From JBCCQH01 sp039024435 (GTDB taxonomy: Bacteria > Bacteroidota > Bacteroidia > J057 > JADKCL01): a stretch of 39,220 nucleotides of DNA. The DNA lies in contig JBCCQH010000070.1 in NCBI GenBank assembly GCA_039024435.1, forward strand, positions 1-39,220, read 5' to 3'. The notes under the pieces are model-generated. The model did no database searches and had not been told where the DNA came from. It worked only from the letters and a program-made list of their open reading frames with translations. The first letter of the stretch is position 1; each line of letters opens with the position of its first letter. Shown piece by piece: positions 1 to 8,307 of the stretch. The translations under genes and the position numbers were made by a program.

Positions 1-156
1 CGCTTTATCCTTTCGATTTCCCTTGTTATGCTCGGCATGAGCGCGTTTACGCCGGTTGCGTTAGCCAAGCAAGCCTCTACGCCTAGAGAGCTGTCAGAAG
101 ATGCAACGCTTCACGATTTGGTGTTGCACAATCGCGATCAGCGCAGTCAGAAATAG
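1..156 (+). CDS. C-terminal part of a small secreted protein (partial)
   Basis: The reading frame is open from the first base and ends with TAG at 154-156, giving 51 residues with no start inside the window that must be real. It begins with a hydrophobic stretch ending in a signal-peptidase-like PVALA-K site, followed by only about 30 polar residues (ending HNRDQRSQK). This looks like a signal peptide on a very short mature protein. I do not recognise the family. It may belong with the purD fragment downstream, and both differ in character from the Bacteroidota genes that follow. A strong terminator sits 65 bases after its stop, which supports it being the end of a real transcription unit. 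Confidence 0.5.
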   Translation, partial: RFILSISLVMLGMSAFTPVALAKQASTPRELSEDATLHDLVLHNRDQRSQK

Positions 157-221
157 TCATCTGTTGTCTGTCGGGATTTATCGCTATCTGCGCCTCTTGG
201 CGTAGCCACTTACACGCTATC

Positions 222-258
222 AAAACGCCGAGGTTTACCTGCTAAACCTCGGCGTTTT
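222..258 (+). terminator. Strong intrinsic terminator
   Basis: A perfect 16-bp inverted repeat (222-237 with 243-258) encloses the 5-base loop CCTGC. The arms begin with AAAA and end with TTTT, so the hairpin carries its own T-run in both directions. It would end transcription of the partial gene before it and may also work from the other side. Confidence 0.85.
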
Positions 259-346
259 ATTTGCTTTTCTCGCATTAAATAAGATTTTTTTTTTTATAAG
301 ATGTAGTCTAGGTGAGCGCTAGTGTGTGTAATGACTTGCCTGCAGT

Positions 347-592
347 ATGAAAGCTATTGTTGTCGGGAGCGGTGGTCGCGAGCATGCCCTTGCTTGGAAA
401 CTGTTGCAGTCGCCCGATGTGACCGAAATAGTCTGCATTCCTGGTAATGGCGGGACTGCTTCAATGGTAGGTTGTCGCAACGTGGCGATGGCCATGACAG
501 AGGTAGAGGGGATTGTCCGCTGCGCGCTGGTGAACAATATGGCGTTTGTCCTCAGCGGAAGGCTACGAGACTGCAAGAGGGAAGGCATTTAA
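347..592 (+). pseudogene. purD: Broken 5' fragment of purD (phosphoribosylamine-glycine ligase)
   Basis: The first ~65 residues read as the N-terminus of PurD, the ATP-grasp GAR synthetase of purine synthesis: an ATG followed by GSGGREHALAWKLLQSP, then PGNGGTA, then EGIVRCALVNN. After the segment NNMAFVL, where the family continues with VGPE-type residues, the similarity stops. The frame runs into unrelated residues and ends at 590-592. PurD is normally about 420 aa, so over 80% is missing. The CRNVAMAM...EGI segment reminds me of cyanobacterial rather than Bacteroidota PurD; this is from memory. It could be a transferred remnant or the edge of a chimeric assembly. Confidence 0.7.
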
Positions 593-781
593 GCGGACTA
601 CGGTGATGCGGTTGTTGGGGTGATTTTTCTCCAAATTTCTTGCATGTGTAAAGAATCAAACGTATTCACGATAGACAATTTTCAAAAAATACAACCAGAA
701 TTCACACACTGCTAGAGAAATCTCCAACAAAATGGTATTATAAAAGGGCGAAATATATTGGTGAATTAACAACTTTTCTAC

Positions 782-3655
782 ATGTCCGAATCTTCAACTA
801 CCAAGGCGGCTATCACCAAACTGATAGAATATATCCAAATCCTTAAAGGAGACGAAAAAGGGGAAGCGCAAGTGTTTTGCGACCGTCTTTTCCAAGCCTT
901 TGGGCATCAAGGATATAAAGAAGCGGGAGCAGTTCTTGAAGAGCGCCTAAAAGGTAAAAAAGATCGAAGCACGAAATTTGCGGATTTGGTGTGGGGGGAA
1001 AGGCTATTGTTAGAGATGAAAAAGCGCGGAGCAAAGTTGGAAACTCATCGCGCTCAAGTATTCGACTATTGGTGGAAAATGCGTCCACGGCAGCCTCATT
1101 ATGTTGTTCTATGCAATTTCGATGAGTTTTGGATTTATGATTTCAGTGTCCAGGACGAACCTTTGGACAAAATACAGTCGGATCGCCTTAGAGAAAGGTA
1201 TTCCGCTCTCAATTTTCTTTTTCCGGAACCACTAGAACCTACTTTCGAAAATAATCTAGTTGATGTATCGCGTTCAGCTGCAAACAAGGTGGCTGAAACC
1301 TTCAATGCGCTCATCGCACGAGGAGAAGATAGAGAATTAGCACAGAAATTCATTTTACAAAGTGTCTTTGCGATGTTCGCCGAAGATTTTGACCTCCTTC
1401 CAAAGGATATTTATACATCACTTTTGAAAGAAGGGTTATCGAGCGGCAATACATACGACCTCATTGGAGGGTTATTCCAACAGATGGCCGCAAAAAAACC
1501 GGCTCGTGGTGGAAGATACCAAGGGGTCGATTACTTCAACGGTGGGTTATTTGATGAGGTCGATCCGATTGAACTAAACAATGCAGAAACTGACCTTCTA
1601 CACCAAGCCGCAATTGAGAATTGGGCAAAGATCAACCCCTCCATTTTCGGAGGTCTTTTTGAGAGCAGTATGGACGAAGGCGAACGACATGCATTCGGCG
1701 CTCATTTTACCTCAGAACTCGACATATACAAGGTAGTTCACCCATGCATTATCCAGCCTTGGCGCGAAAAGATTGGAAAGGCAAATACGTTGAAAGAGTT
1801 GAAAGCACTCAGGCGCGAAATAATCAAGTATAAGGTACTCGACCCAGCATGTGGGAGCGGCAACTTTCTCTATATCGCTTTCCGGGAATTGAAGCGTTTG
1901 GAGATGGAAATACTAAACAAGATTTACCAATTATTCCCCAAAACTGCACACAAAGAAATTGGGACAACATCACAAGTTAGCGTTAAGCAATTCTATGGAA
2001 TCGACAAGAATCCTTTCGCAGTCGAATTGGCAAAAGTTACCTTGATGCTGGGCAAAGAAATCGCAGCAGAAGAAACGAAAAACTGGATTGATACAGATCA
2101 ACTTGCAATCGGATTCCAGATGGAATCAACTTTGCCTCTTGAGAATCTTGATGATAATATCATTGAAGCTGATGCGCTGTTCTCGGATTGGCCAGAAGTC
2201 GATGTTATCATCGGCAATCCCCCTTTCCAGTCCAAAAACAAAATGCAAGAAGAATTCGGTGCGGAATATGTTAACCTTCTCCATTCATCATTTCCCGAGG
2301 TCCCCGGACGAGCCGATTTTTGTGTCTATTGGTATTACAAGGCCCATAAGGTAATGAAGCAAGGTGGGCTTGCTGGACTGGTAGGGACCAATACTATTCG
2401 CCAAAATTATAGCAGAGAAGGGGGGCTAGATTACATTGTGAAAAATGATGGCCAGATATTCGATGCAGTATCTTCTCAAACTTGGTCCGGAGATGCCGTA
2501 GTATTCGTCTCTATTGTCAACTGGGTGAAGGGCGAATATTCTGGTGATCGGAACTTGATTGTTGAAGAAAATGGTACACTGAGAAATTACAGACTCGATT
2601 CTATCAATAGCAGTTTATCCCCCCGAACAGATGTTACCAGCGCAAAAAAACTTGAAACTATCAAATCCCAAAAAGTCGTTTTTCAAGGTCAAACGCACGG
2701 ACATTCCGCCTTCCTACTCTCAAAGGAGAAGGCAAATAGCATACTTGACTCAAAGCCAAAATATTCCCGAGTGCTATCGCCCTACTTGATCGGTGATGAA
2801 TTGCTTGGAACCTCTACCCCTGGTCCAAAAAGATACGTCATCGATTTATCTGAACTCGATATTTTCGAAGCATCCGAGTACAAAGAGCTTTTTCATATAA
2901 TCGAGCAGGGCGTTCTTCCAGACCGCAAAATCAAAGCGAAAAAGCAGGAAGGAGAAAACCAAAAATTGCGTGAAAAGAACCCCAAAGCAAAGGCCAACAA
3001 GCACCATATCAATTTTTACAGGAATTGGTGGAAACTATCTTACCATCGGGCCAAAATGCTTGAAAAACTATCGTCGCTGAGCAGGTACATCGTTTGCTCT
3101 CGCGTCTCCGCACGTCCGATTTTCGAATTCGTCTCATCGTCGATCCGACCGAACGATTCCCTTTCGGTCTTTGCCCTTGAAGACGATTATTCCTTTGGAA
3201 TAATTCATTCGAAAGTCCACATCCTATGGTATCAGGAAAAATGCTCCTCGATGAAAGGCGATCCGAGATACACAAGCAACTCAATTTGGGATTTCTTTCC
3301 TTGGCCGCAATCACCAAACCAATCGGAAATTGAAGCAGTGGTACGTGCTTCAAAAGAATTGCGAAAGAATCGCAAGCGTATAATGGAGACTCACTCTAAA
3401 TCGCTTCGAGAGATATACCGCATAATGGAAAAGCCTGGTGTAAACCCCCTAAGGATGCTGCATAACACCCTCGATAAAGCAGTAATGAAGGCGTATGGGT
3501 TTGATGGAAGAAAGGATATTCTGACACAGGTTCTCGCGTTGAATCATTCCTTGGCAGAAGCAGAGGCTTCGGGAATGACAATTGAAGCGGCAGGTTTACC
3601 GAGTTACATTCAGAATCCACAAGAATATATCTCAGAAGACTGTATTCAAATCTAG
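782..3655 (+). CDS. MmeI-like type IIL restriction-modification enzyme (fused nuclease and DNA methyltransferase)
   Basis: One 957-aa chain should both methylate and cut DNA. Near the N-terminus the nuclease motif D68-X9-E78-M-K80 has exactly the D-X9-ExK spacing of the MmeI family. A helical spacer follows (about 150-330). The gamma-type methyltransferase carries the SAM motif DPACGSGNF (around 354-362), the following GIDKNPFAVELAKVTLML stretch and the catalytic NPPF (479-482), typical of N6-adenine methylation. The last ~350 residues match the position of the target-recognition domain. The length is close to MmeI (about 920 aa) and no frame break is visible, so it is probably active. Family members cut about 20 bp from an asymmetric site; the site here cannot be read from sequence. 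It stands alone on the plus strand, convergent with two nuclease genes. Its base composition is AT-richer than the genes further right, consistent with transfer. Confidence 0.92.
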   Translation: MSESSTTKAAITKLIEYIQILKGDEKGEAQVFCDRLFQAFGHQGYKEAGAVLEERLKGKKDRSTKFADLVWGERLLLEMKKRGAKLETHRAQVFDYWWKMRPRQPHYVVLCNFDEFWIYDFSVQDEPLDKIQSDRLRERYSALNFLFPEPLEPTFENNLVDVSRSAANKVAETFNALIARGEDRELAQKFILQSVFAMFAEDFDLLPKDIYTSLLKEGLSSGNTYDLIGGLFQQMAAKKPARGGRYQGVDYFNGGLFDEVDPIELNNAETDLLHQAAIENWAKINPSIFGGLFESSMDEGERHAFGAHFTSELDIYKVVHPCIIQPWREKIGKANTLKELKALRREIIKYKVLDPACGSGNFLYIAFRELKRLEMEILNKIYQLFPKTAHKEIGTTSQVSVKQFYGIDKNPFAVELAKVTLMLGKEIAAEETKNWIDTDQLAIGFQMESTLPLENLDDNIIEADALFSDWPEVDVIIGNPPFQSKNKMQEEFGAEYVNLLHSSFPEVPGRADFCVYWYYKAHKVMKQGGLAGLVGTNTIRQNYSREGGLDYIVKNDGQIFDAVSSQTWSGDAVVFVSIVNWVKGEYSGDRNLIVEENGTLRNYRLDSINSSLSPRTDVTSAKKLETIKSQKVVFQGQTHGHSAFLLSKEKANSILDSKPKYSRVLSPYLIGDELLGTSTPGPKRYVIDLSELDIFEASEYKELFHIIEQGVLPDRKIKAKKQEGENQKLREKNPKAKANKHHINFYRNWWKLSYHRAKMLEKLSSLSRYIVCSRVSARPIFEFVSSSIRPNDSLSVFALEDDYSFGIIHSKVHILWYQEKCSSMKGDPRYTSNSIWDFFPWPQSPNQSEIEAVVRASKELRKNRKRIMETHSKSLREIYRIMEKPGVNPLRMLHNTLDKAVMKAYGFDGRKDILTQVLALNHSLAEAEASGMTIEAAGLPSYIQNPQEYISEDCIQI

Positions 3656-3671
3656 CTTCCCCAAAATACCT

Positions 3672-3696
3672 GGGAATATTTTTGGTAAATATTCCC
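3672..3696 (+). terminator. Hairpin after the RM gene, possible terminator
   Basis: GGGAATATTT at 3672-3681 pairs with AAATATTCCC at 3687-3696 around a 5-base loop, 17 bases after the RM stop codon. There is no T-run after it on the plus strand, so it may be a weak terminator or 3' stabiliser. The 12-mer GTAAATATTCCC in its right arm recurs at about 3795-3806. Confidence 0.35.
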
Positions 3697-3780
3697 GTCC
3701 TGAAATCACCAATGTACCCTATTTGTACCTCCATTATACATTAACAACTTACAATCAACACATTAAGCCTCCATGAGTCA

Positions 3781-3797
3781 TTTTGTATTGGGAAGTA
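3781..3797. repeat. Left copy of 17-bp direct repeat flanking the nuclease pair
   Basis: The 17-mer TTTTGTATTGGGAAGTA here recurs as TTCTGTATTGGGAAGTA at 5531-5547 (16 of 17 identical). The two copies bracket both PDDEXK genes. A GGCCTAA motif follows each copy about 20-40 bases downstream, so the similarity goes a little beyond the repeat. Confidence 0.55.
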
Positions 3798-3900
3798 AAT
3801 ATTCCCCAATATTTCTGCAAGCGCAAAAAATGGCCTAATTTCAACGTATTCGCACATTATTTCCGCCGATTTGTTACTCAGAGAGCGCGAGTAACAAAAA

Positions 3901-4902
3901 TCAACCATCCTCTTCCTTCTTCGATTCGGCCAGGGCATAAATCTCTTCCATCTTAGCCCTCAACTTGCCTTCTGGAATCAGTTTTGTCTCGTATTCCGAT
4001 ACCAAATTGGGTGACATATTGCGACTCAGCGCATATTCCACTACTTGATCATCCTTGTCCCTGCACAAAATGATACCCACACTCGGATTCTCATGGGCCT
4101 TTTTGACATCCCGATCCAATGCCTCCAAATAGAAATTCATCTTGCCCAAGTATTCAGGTTGAAACTTGTCAACCTTCAATTCGATGGGGACCAGGCATTG
4201 CAATTCGCGGTGGAAAAAGAGTAGATCAATAAAGAAATCGCGGTTCCCGACCTGAATCCGGTATTCTTCTCCAACAAAGGTAAAATCGCTGCCCAATTCA
4301 AGAATGAATTGCTTCAGGTTCCTCAAAATGGCCTTCTGCAAATCCTTCTCAGAATGCCGCTCAGGTAGATTCAGAAAATCTAAAACGTAAAGGTCCTTGA
4401 AATGGGAATCGAGTTCCGGATACATTTCTGCCACCACCGGTGACAGTTTTTGATCGGAGGTCACCGCCCGTTCATAAGTCAAAGCATTGATTGCCCTTTC
4501 CAGTGCCCGCTTTGACAATTTTTCATTGATAGCCAACCGCAAATAGAATTCCCGTTCCTTCTCGTCAGAGGTACGCGAAAGGATAATGAGATTGTTCGTG
4601 CACGACAATTCTGTCACCAGTGGCGACAGTTTTGGGAATTCCGAATAAGTTTCGAAGAATTGCTTCATTCTCCACATATTCCTAGCTGAAAATCCTTTTA
4701 GGGCAGGATCTTGATTTTTGAGGAACAATGCCAAAGACTCAACAACTCCGTTTCCTCACTCTTCCTGCTCAACCCGAATGGAAATGTACGCTCCTACCTT
4801 CCAATACCGATCAATCAGCTCCTTGTTCACAGCGCGGAAAGCACGATCCCGAGCCCCAACAATCAAATCGTAAACTTCAGCAAATTGTCTCCTCACTTCC
4901 AT
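3901..4902 (-). pseudogene. DUF1016/YhcG-family PDDEXK nuclease interrupted by one in-frame TGA
   Basis: The intact downstream part reads as the DUF1016 nuclease: GFSARNMWRMKQFFETY, then EYRIQVGNRDFFIDLLFFHR and VPIELKVDKFQPEYLGKMNFY, which supply the D and ExK of the PDDEXK fold. Reading upstream in the same frame gives the missing N-terminal DUF1016_N domain, starting from an ATG at 4902 (EVRRQFAEVYDLI, then RAVNKELIDRYWKVG). The two halves are separated only by TGA at 4758-4756, exactly where relatives usually have Trp (EQ-W-G). One G-to-A change therefore explains the break. The gene lies 41 bases after the other nuclease gene on the same strand. YhcG-type proteins are often found beside RM loci. 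Alternatives are a sequencing error, or a shorter protein from the TTG at 4734. Confidence 0.85.
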
Positions 4903-4943
4903 GCAACAAACCTACAAAACACTTGTGCGAACACCATGGGGAA

Positions 4944-5414
4944 TTACTTGATCAGATTCACCTGATACTGTGTTCGCTTAGTCTTGATCAAGCCCTCCAT
5001 CTCTGACAATGGTAGCATTACAGGTGAAAGGGATTCTGGATGCAAGGAGACAAAACAGAATCGAAATTGATCACCAAGGAGACGGGCCAGATCCAACTCA
5101 TTCTCCGTTACGCCAACAAAGAATCCTCGTGGGTTGTTGGGAAGGAACTTTTTGGTGGTTTTCAACTCGATGAGCGTGATTGCATCACCCTCTTTCAATT
5201 CCACCTCACCATTATTTGCCTGTTGACCATGAAACAGAATTAGATCAAAAGACCTGCGGAATCGATTCTCGAGACCCAAGAATTCAAGAACCGACTTTCG
5301 GCTCTTGCTATCCGGATGAACAACCGCAAGCCCCTGATTCACCAAGTACCGAATCCCGGATTTTTCAGTATCGTTGTTACGAAGTGTGATCGTATATGAC
5401 TTCTCAGTGGCCAT
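4944..5414 (-). CDS. Small PDDEXK-like nuclease-domain protein
   Basis: A 156-aa protein starting at the ATG at 5414 (KSYTITLRNNDTEKSGI follows after four residues). The frame extends further upstream to 5522, but that part is low-complexity Trp/Lys-rich and does not look like protein. The middle contains FDLILFHGQ and then DAITLIELKTTKKFLPNNP, a D...ExK arrangement typical of restriction-endonuclease-like folds. It continues with GFFVGVTENELDLARLLGD and FCFVSLHPES, a conserved-looking tail I have seen with such domains but cannot name. It probably forms an operon with the DUF1016 gene and belongs to the defence cluster. The substrate is unknown. Confidence 0.75.
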   Translation of the reverse strand: MATEKSYTITLRNNDTEKSGIRYLVNQGLAVVHPDSKSRKSVLEFLGLENRFRRSFDLILFHGQQANNGEVELKEGDAITLIELKTTKKFLPNNPRGFFVGVTENELDLARLLGDQFRFCFVSLHPESLSPVMLPLSEMEGLIKTKRTQYQVNLIK

Positions 5415-5530
5415 TTTCCAAGTTAGAAATCGCAACGAAATTTTCCTTTTCTTTCTCTCAACTTTCCCCAAAAATACGCCCCAACCGTGAATCCACCACT
5501 TAAACCCCTCACCCACAACCAACTAACACC

Positions 5531-5547
5531 TTCTGTATTGGGAAGTA
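5531..5547. repeat. Right copy of 17-bp direct repeat flanking the nuclease pair
   Basis: This copy differs by one base from 3781-3797. It lies upstream of the minus-strand nuclease gene. The pair of repeats may mark the ends of a DNA segment that entered or can leave as a unit. Confidence 0.55.
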
Positions 5548-5688
5548 GGCGGGGCAAAATCGGCCTAAATCGCGATTTCTGAGCCATTTCGTGGTTCGAA
5601 ATTACAATTTCCACATCAGATCGGTTGCATATTTATATCACGTGGAACAACGCCCAACAAATTCCTTCGGAGTTCGTAAATCGCAGTA

Positions 5689-5949
5689 ATGAGACTCGTT
5701 AGACATCTCTTTTGGGATACGGATCCGGCGAAAGTGAATCTGGAAAAGCATGCGCGACAGGTGATTGAGCACATGATGACGCGGGGAAGGTTGGAAGATT
5801 TCTTTGCCGCCCAGGATTACTATGGTTGGGAGCGAATCAAGAAAGAAGCCATGAAAATCCGCTCACTGGACATCAAAACCTTGACTTTTCTAAGCGGCGG
5901 TTTAAATTTAATCCTGCGATTTTGCTATGGCATCTTTTTCCGCCCCTAA
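5689..5949 (+). CDS. DUF6922-like protein, orphan antitoxin-type partner
   Basis: An 86-aa protein with the pattern HLFWDTDPAKVNLEKHARQVIEHMMTRG split over its first third, then YYGWERIKKEAM and RSLDIKTLTFLS. This is how DUF6922 proteins read. They are usually encoded just before an AbiEii-type nucleotidyltransferase toxin. No such toxin follows; the next gene, 141 bases on, is a membrane oxygenase. The C-terminal residues FCYGIFFRP fit the family's usual short end. The function is not established; a role as a toxin partner is inferred from family context only. Confidence 0.7.
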   Translation: MRLVRHLFWDTDPAKVNLEKHARQVIEHMMTRGRLEDFFAAQDYYGWERIKKEAMKIRSLDIKTLTFLSGGLNLILRFCYGIFFRP

Positions 5950-6090
5950 GTAAAGTACGAAACGATTCACCCAAGCATCGCTAATCTCCACTTAGCCATC
6001 CTGCCGGGCATCCGACAGTTGCCCCAGCGCATTCCCCGCCAATTCGTTCCGGGATACCCATTCACTCCCCAAATTCATTATATTAATGGG

Positions 6091-7362
6091 GTGGAAACTT
6101 ACGCATCAGTTCTCAATTACGCCATCCCCGGTTTTATCCTGCTGATCGCCATCGAGTGGCTGGCGGGCTTGGCCATGGGCACCCAGACCATTCGGTCCAT
6201 GGACACCATCGCCAGCCTCAGCTCCGGACTGACCAACATCATCAAAGATGTCCTCGGACTCACGGTGATTGTCGTGGGCTACAGTTGGCTGGTCAGTAAG
6301 GTGGCACTGTTCGAGATTGAGGCAACTTGGATTGCCTTTGGGTTGGCTTTTGTGGGCAAGGACTTTGCCGGGTATTGGCAGCACCGCCTTTCTCACCGGA
6401 TCAATATCTTCTGGAATGAACACATCATCCACCATTCCTCGGAAGAGTTTAATTTGGCGTGTGCCTTGCGGCAGTCCATCTCCACCATCGTATCTGCCTG
6501 GGCCATCCTCTACCTGCCGCTGGCTCTGATCGGGGTGCCGGCCAAGGTCATCGCGATTGCGGCCCCCATCCACCTGTTTGCCCAGTTTTGGTACCACACC
6601 CGGCTGATCGGCCGGATGGGGTTCCTCGAAGCCATTATCGTTACCCCCTCCCACCACCGGGTCCACCACGCCATGAATCCGGAATACCTGGATCGGAACT
6701 TTGCCCAGATCTTTATCATTTGGGACAAACTGTTCGGCACCTTTCAAAAAGAACTGCCCGAAGTGCCCCCGGTCTACGGCATCAAGCGCCCGGCGCGGAC
6801 CTGGAATCCCTTTCTCATCGGATTTCAGCACCTCTGGCTCTTGGTAAAGGATGCCTGGCGCACCCGTAGCTGGTGGGACAAACTGCGCATTTGGTTCATG
6901 CCCACCGGCTGGCGACCCGCCGATGTCGCGGCAAAATATCCCGTCTCCACCCTTAACGATGTTACGACCCTCGAAAAATACAACCCCAAGGCCTCCCTGC
7001 CGCTGCTGCTGTGGGCCTGGAGCCATCTGATTCTTACCCTCGGGCTTGTGCTCTTCCTCTTCAACCACCTGGGGCAAATGACCTACCCCGAGATCCTCTG
7101 GTACGCCGGTTTCCTTTTTGTCTGGATCTTTTCCTACACGACGCTGATGGACCGGAGCCGTTTCGCCTGGATTCCCAGTCTCTTGGCCTCCGGTTTCGGG
7201 GCCGTCCTCTTCTGGAAGATGGAGGGCTGGTTTGGCATCGGGGAAGTATTTGGGTGGGGCAATGCCTTGGTCCTGGGCTATTTGGGGTTTTCGCTGGTGG
7301 CGGCATTTGCCTTTTCCTTCTTCGATTTTCGGCAAGACATGCGGCAAATGGCTTCTGCATAG
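6091..7362 (+). CDS. Sterol desaturase / fatty acid hydroxylase family membrane oxygenase
   Basis: A 423-aa multi-pass membrane protein. The histidine clusters of the di-iron hydroxylase family are all present: HRLSH (98-102), HIIHH (111-115) and SHHRVHH (187-193), counted from the GTG at 6091. I chose that start because VETYASVLNYAIPGFILL matches the usual N-terminus of Bacteroidota members; the frame is open further upstream, to a TTG at 6019. Hydrophobic segments lie around 12-30, 50-68, 80-95 and 132-165, with three or four more in the extra C-terminal region (about 305-410). That extension resembles alkylglycerol-monooxygenase-like members. The enzyme should use O2 and a di-iron centre to hydroxylate or desaturate a lipid; the substrate cannot be told. 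It is monocistronic. Confidence 0.9.
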   Translation: METYASVLNYAIPGFILLIAIEWLAGLAMGTQTIRSMDTIASLSSGLTNIIKDVLGLTVIVVGYSWLVSKVALFEIEATWIAFGLAFVGKDFAGYWQHRLSHRINIFWNEHIIHHSSEEFNLACALRQSISTIVSAWAILYLPLALIGVPAKVIAIAAPIHLFAQFWYHTRLIGRMGFLEAIIVTPSHHRVHHAMNPEYLDRNFAQIFIIWDKLFGTFQKELPEVPPVYGIKRPARTWNPFLIGFQHLWLLVKDAWRTRSWWDKLRIWFMPTGWRPADVAAKYPVSTLNDVTTLEKYNPKASLPLLLWAWSHLILTLGLVLFLFNHLGQMTYPEILWYAGFLFVWIFSYTTLMDRSRFAWIPSLLASGFGAVLFWKMEGWFGIGEVFGWGNALVLGYLGFSLVAAFAFSFFDFRQDMRQMASA

Positions 7363-7410
7363 GGACGCCGGGCTGCATGGCCCGCGTGAATGAGACGGCA
7401 CAAAAAAATA

Positions 7411-7436
7411 AAGCCACCTGCGCGAACAGGTGGCTT
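7411..7436 (-). terminator. Intrinsic terminator for the minus-strand small-gene cassette
   Basis: A perfect 10-bp stem (7411-7420 with 7427-7436, AAGCCACCTG) has the loop CGCGAA. Read on the minus strand the stem is followed by TATTTTTTTG, a good T-run. On the plus strand only CTTTG follows, so it would work less well for the desaturase gene. It lies 58 bases past the 56-aa membrane-protein gene. Confidence 0.75.
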
Positions 7437-7493
7437 TGTGGTTGGAAATTAATTTTTCGGTGCTATGGCTAGCGGCCTGATCTATCTTCGGAG

Positions 7494-7664
7494 CTAAATC
7501 TTGCTTTGGATGACTTTGTACCGATCAAGCAGTAGCCAGATCGAGGACATGGCCCCGCCGAAGAAGATGGTGTAAGGCAAGTCTTTGGCTTGAAAGTCAA
7601 ATTGCAGTACACCGCTGATGATCGCTACGCCGCCAAATATCAAAAACCTAAGACAGATTCGCAT
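7494..7664 (-). CDS. 56-aa membrane protein, second gene of the cassette
   Basis: Starts with ATG at 7664, six bases after the stop of the glycine-zipper gene upstream, and ends with TAG at 7496-7494. It has two hydrophobic stretches (about 4-20 and 33-46) separated by a short polar turn (QFDFQAKDLPY), and ends in a basic tail. I do not recognise the sequence. Its tight coupling to a glycine-zipper protein and the terminator just after it suggest a two-gene unit. An immunity or holin-like role is only a guess. Confidence 0.5.
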   Translation of the reverse strand: MRICLRFLIFGGVAIISGVLQFDFQAKDLPYTIFFGGAMSSIWLLLDRYKVIQSKI

Positions 7665-7670
7665 CTTCTT

Positions 7671-8123
7671 TCAATAAAAAATTGCTTCCCAGGCACTGCC
7701 AATCACCGTACCGGTAATCGCTCCGACGACTGCCCCCCAGGGGCCACCTCTTATGCCACCAATCGCACCTTGTACTCCGGCCTCGGCATCTGCATCCAGA
7801 ATCCGGCGCCCTTGCGGCGTCAGGTTACCATTGCTCATCGAGGCGGAGATGGGCGACCCGTCGGGATTGTGGGTCGACCAATGCTCGGCCGATGCTTTAG
7901 CGACATTGATCACCGCAATGACGTCATCAGATGCGGATAGGTTTGCGGCAACGTCGGCTTTGATGAGGTCCAGGTCACCTTGAATCCGACTCACACTGAA
8001 CGAATTGTCGAGGGCACCCAAGATCTGTCCAAAGTAATTGATCCGACCACTGCATCCCTCAATCTCACGCCGGCGTTGTTGCCCAATCGTCCGATTGGGG
8101 CTCAAATTGGACGATTTTTGCAC
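7671..8123 (-). CDS. Glycine-zipper (bacteriocin-like) protein of unknown function
   Basis: The frame runs for 150 residues from a GTG at 8123, but the start is uncertain and the first ~40 residues look unlike protein. The section from about SFSVSRIQGDLDLIKADV onward looks genuine. The C-terminal ~35 residues alternate Gly with small hydrophobic residues (VQGAIGGIRGGPWGAVVGA, then ITGTVIGSA), a glycine zipper that can insert in membranes. Such tails occur in class II bacteriocins and in other small membrane-active proteins. A double-glycine leader is not clear. It is the first gene of a minus-strand pair. Confidence 0.5.
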   Translation of the reverse strand: MQKSSNLSPNRTIGQQRRREIEGCSGRINYFGQILGALDNSFSVSRIQGDLDLIKADVAANLSASDDVIAVINVAKASAEHWSTHNPDGSPISASMSNGNLTPQGRRILDADAEAGVQGAIGGIRGGPWGAVVGAITGTVIGSAWEAIFY

Positions 8124-8307
8124 TTTCCTGAATGACCCAGAAGGGGAGATCTAGGTTTTTTTTGAGGATGACCGACAATGAATAATTGCCACCGGCCGTT
8201 GCGCACGCGGTGGTGCATGGGCCGGTAAGTCGGAGAAGCAAGGTACAGGAGCCGAGGGGCTTCGCGGATCCATATCGGCTTCGCTTCACGATCAACATGT
8301 CGCCCGA

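Noticed and set aside
5415..5522. Upstream extension of the small PDDEXK gene
   Set aside because: The extra 36 residues are Trp/Lys/Gly-rich with no conserved look; the ATG at 5414 gives a natural start.
6106..7401. 431-codon minus-strand frame antisense to the desaturase gene
   Set aside because: Gly/Pro/Gln-rich shadow of a GC-rich gene; the plus-strand frame has clear His motifs and membrane segments.
8065..8298. 77-codon minus-strand frame starting 9 bases after the GIY-YIG gene
   Set aside because: It overlaps the glycine-zipper frame, has no recognisable pattern and its start is not better than chance. It could be real only if the glycine-zipper gene starts well downstream of 8065.
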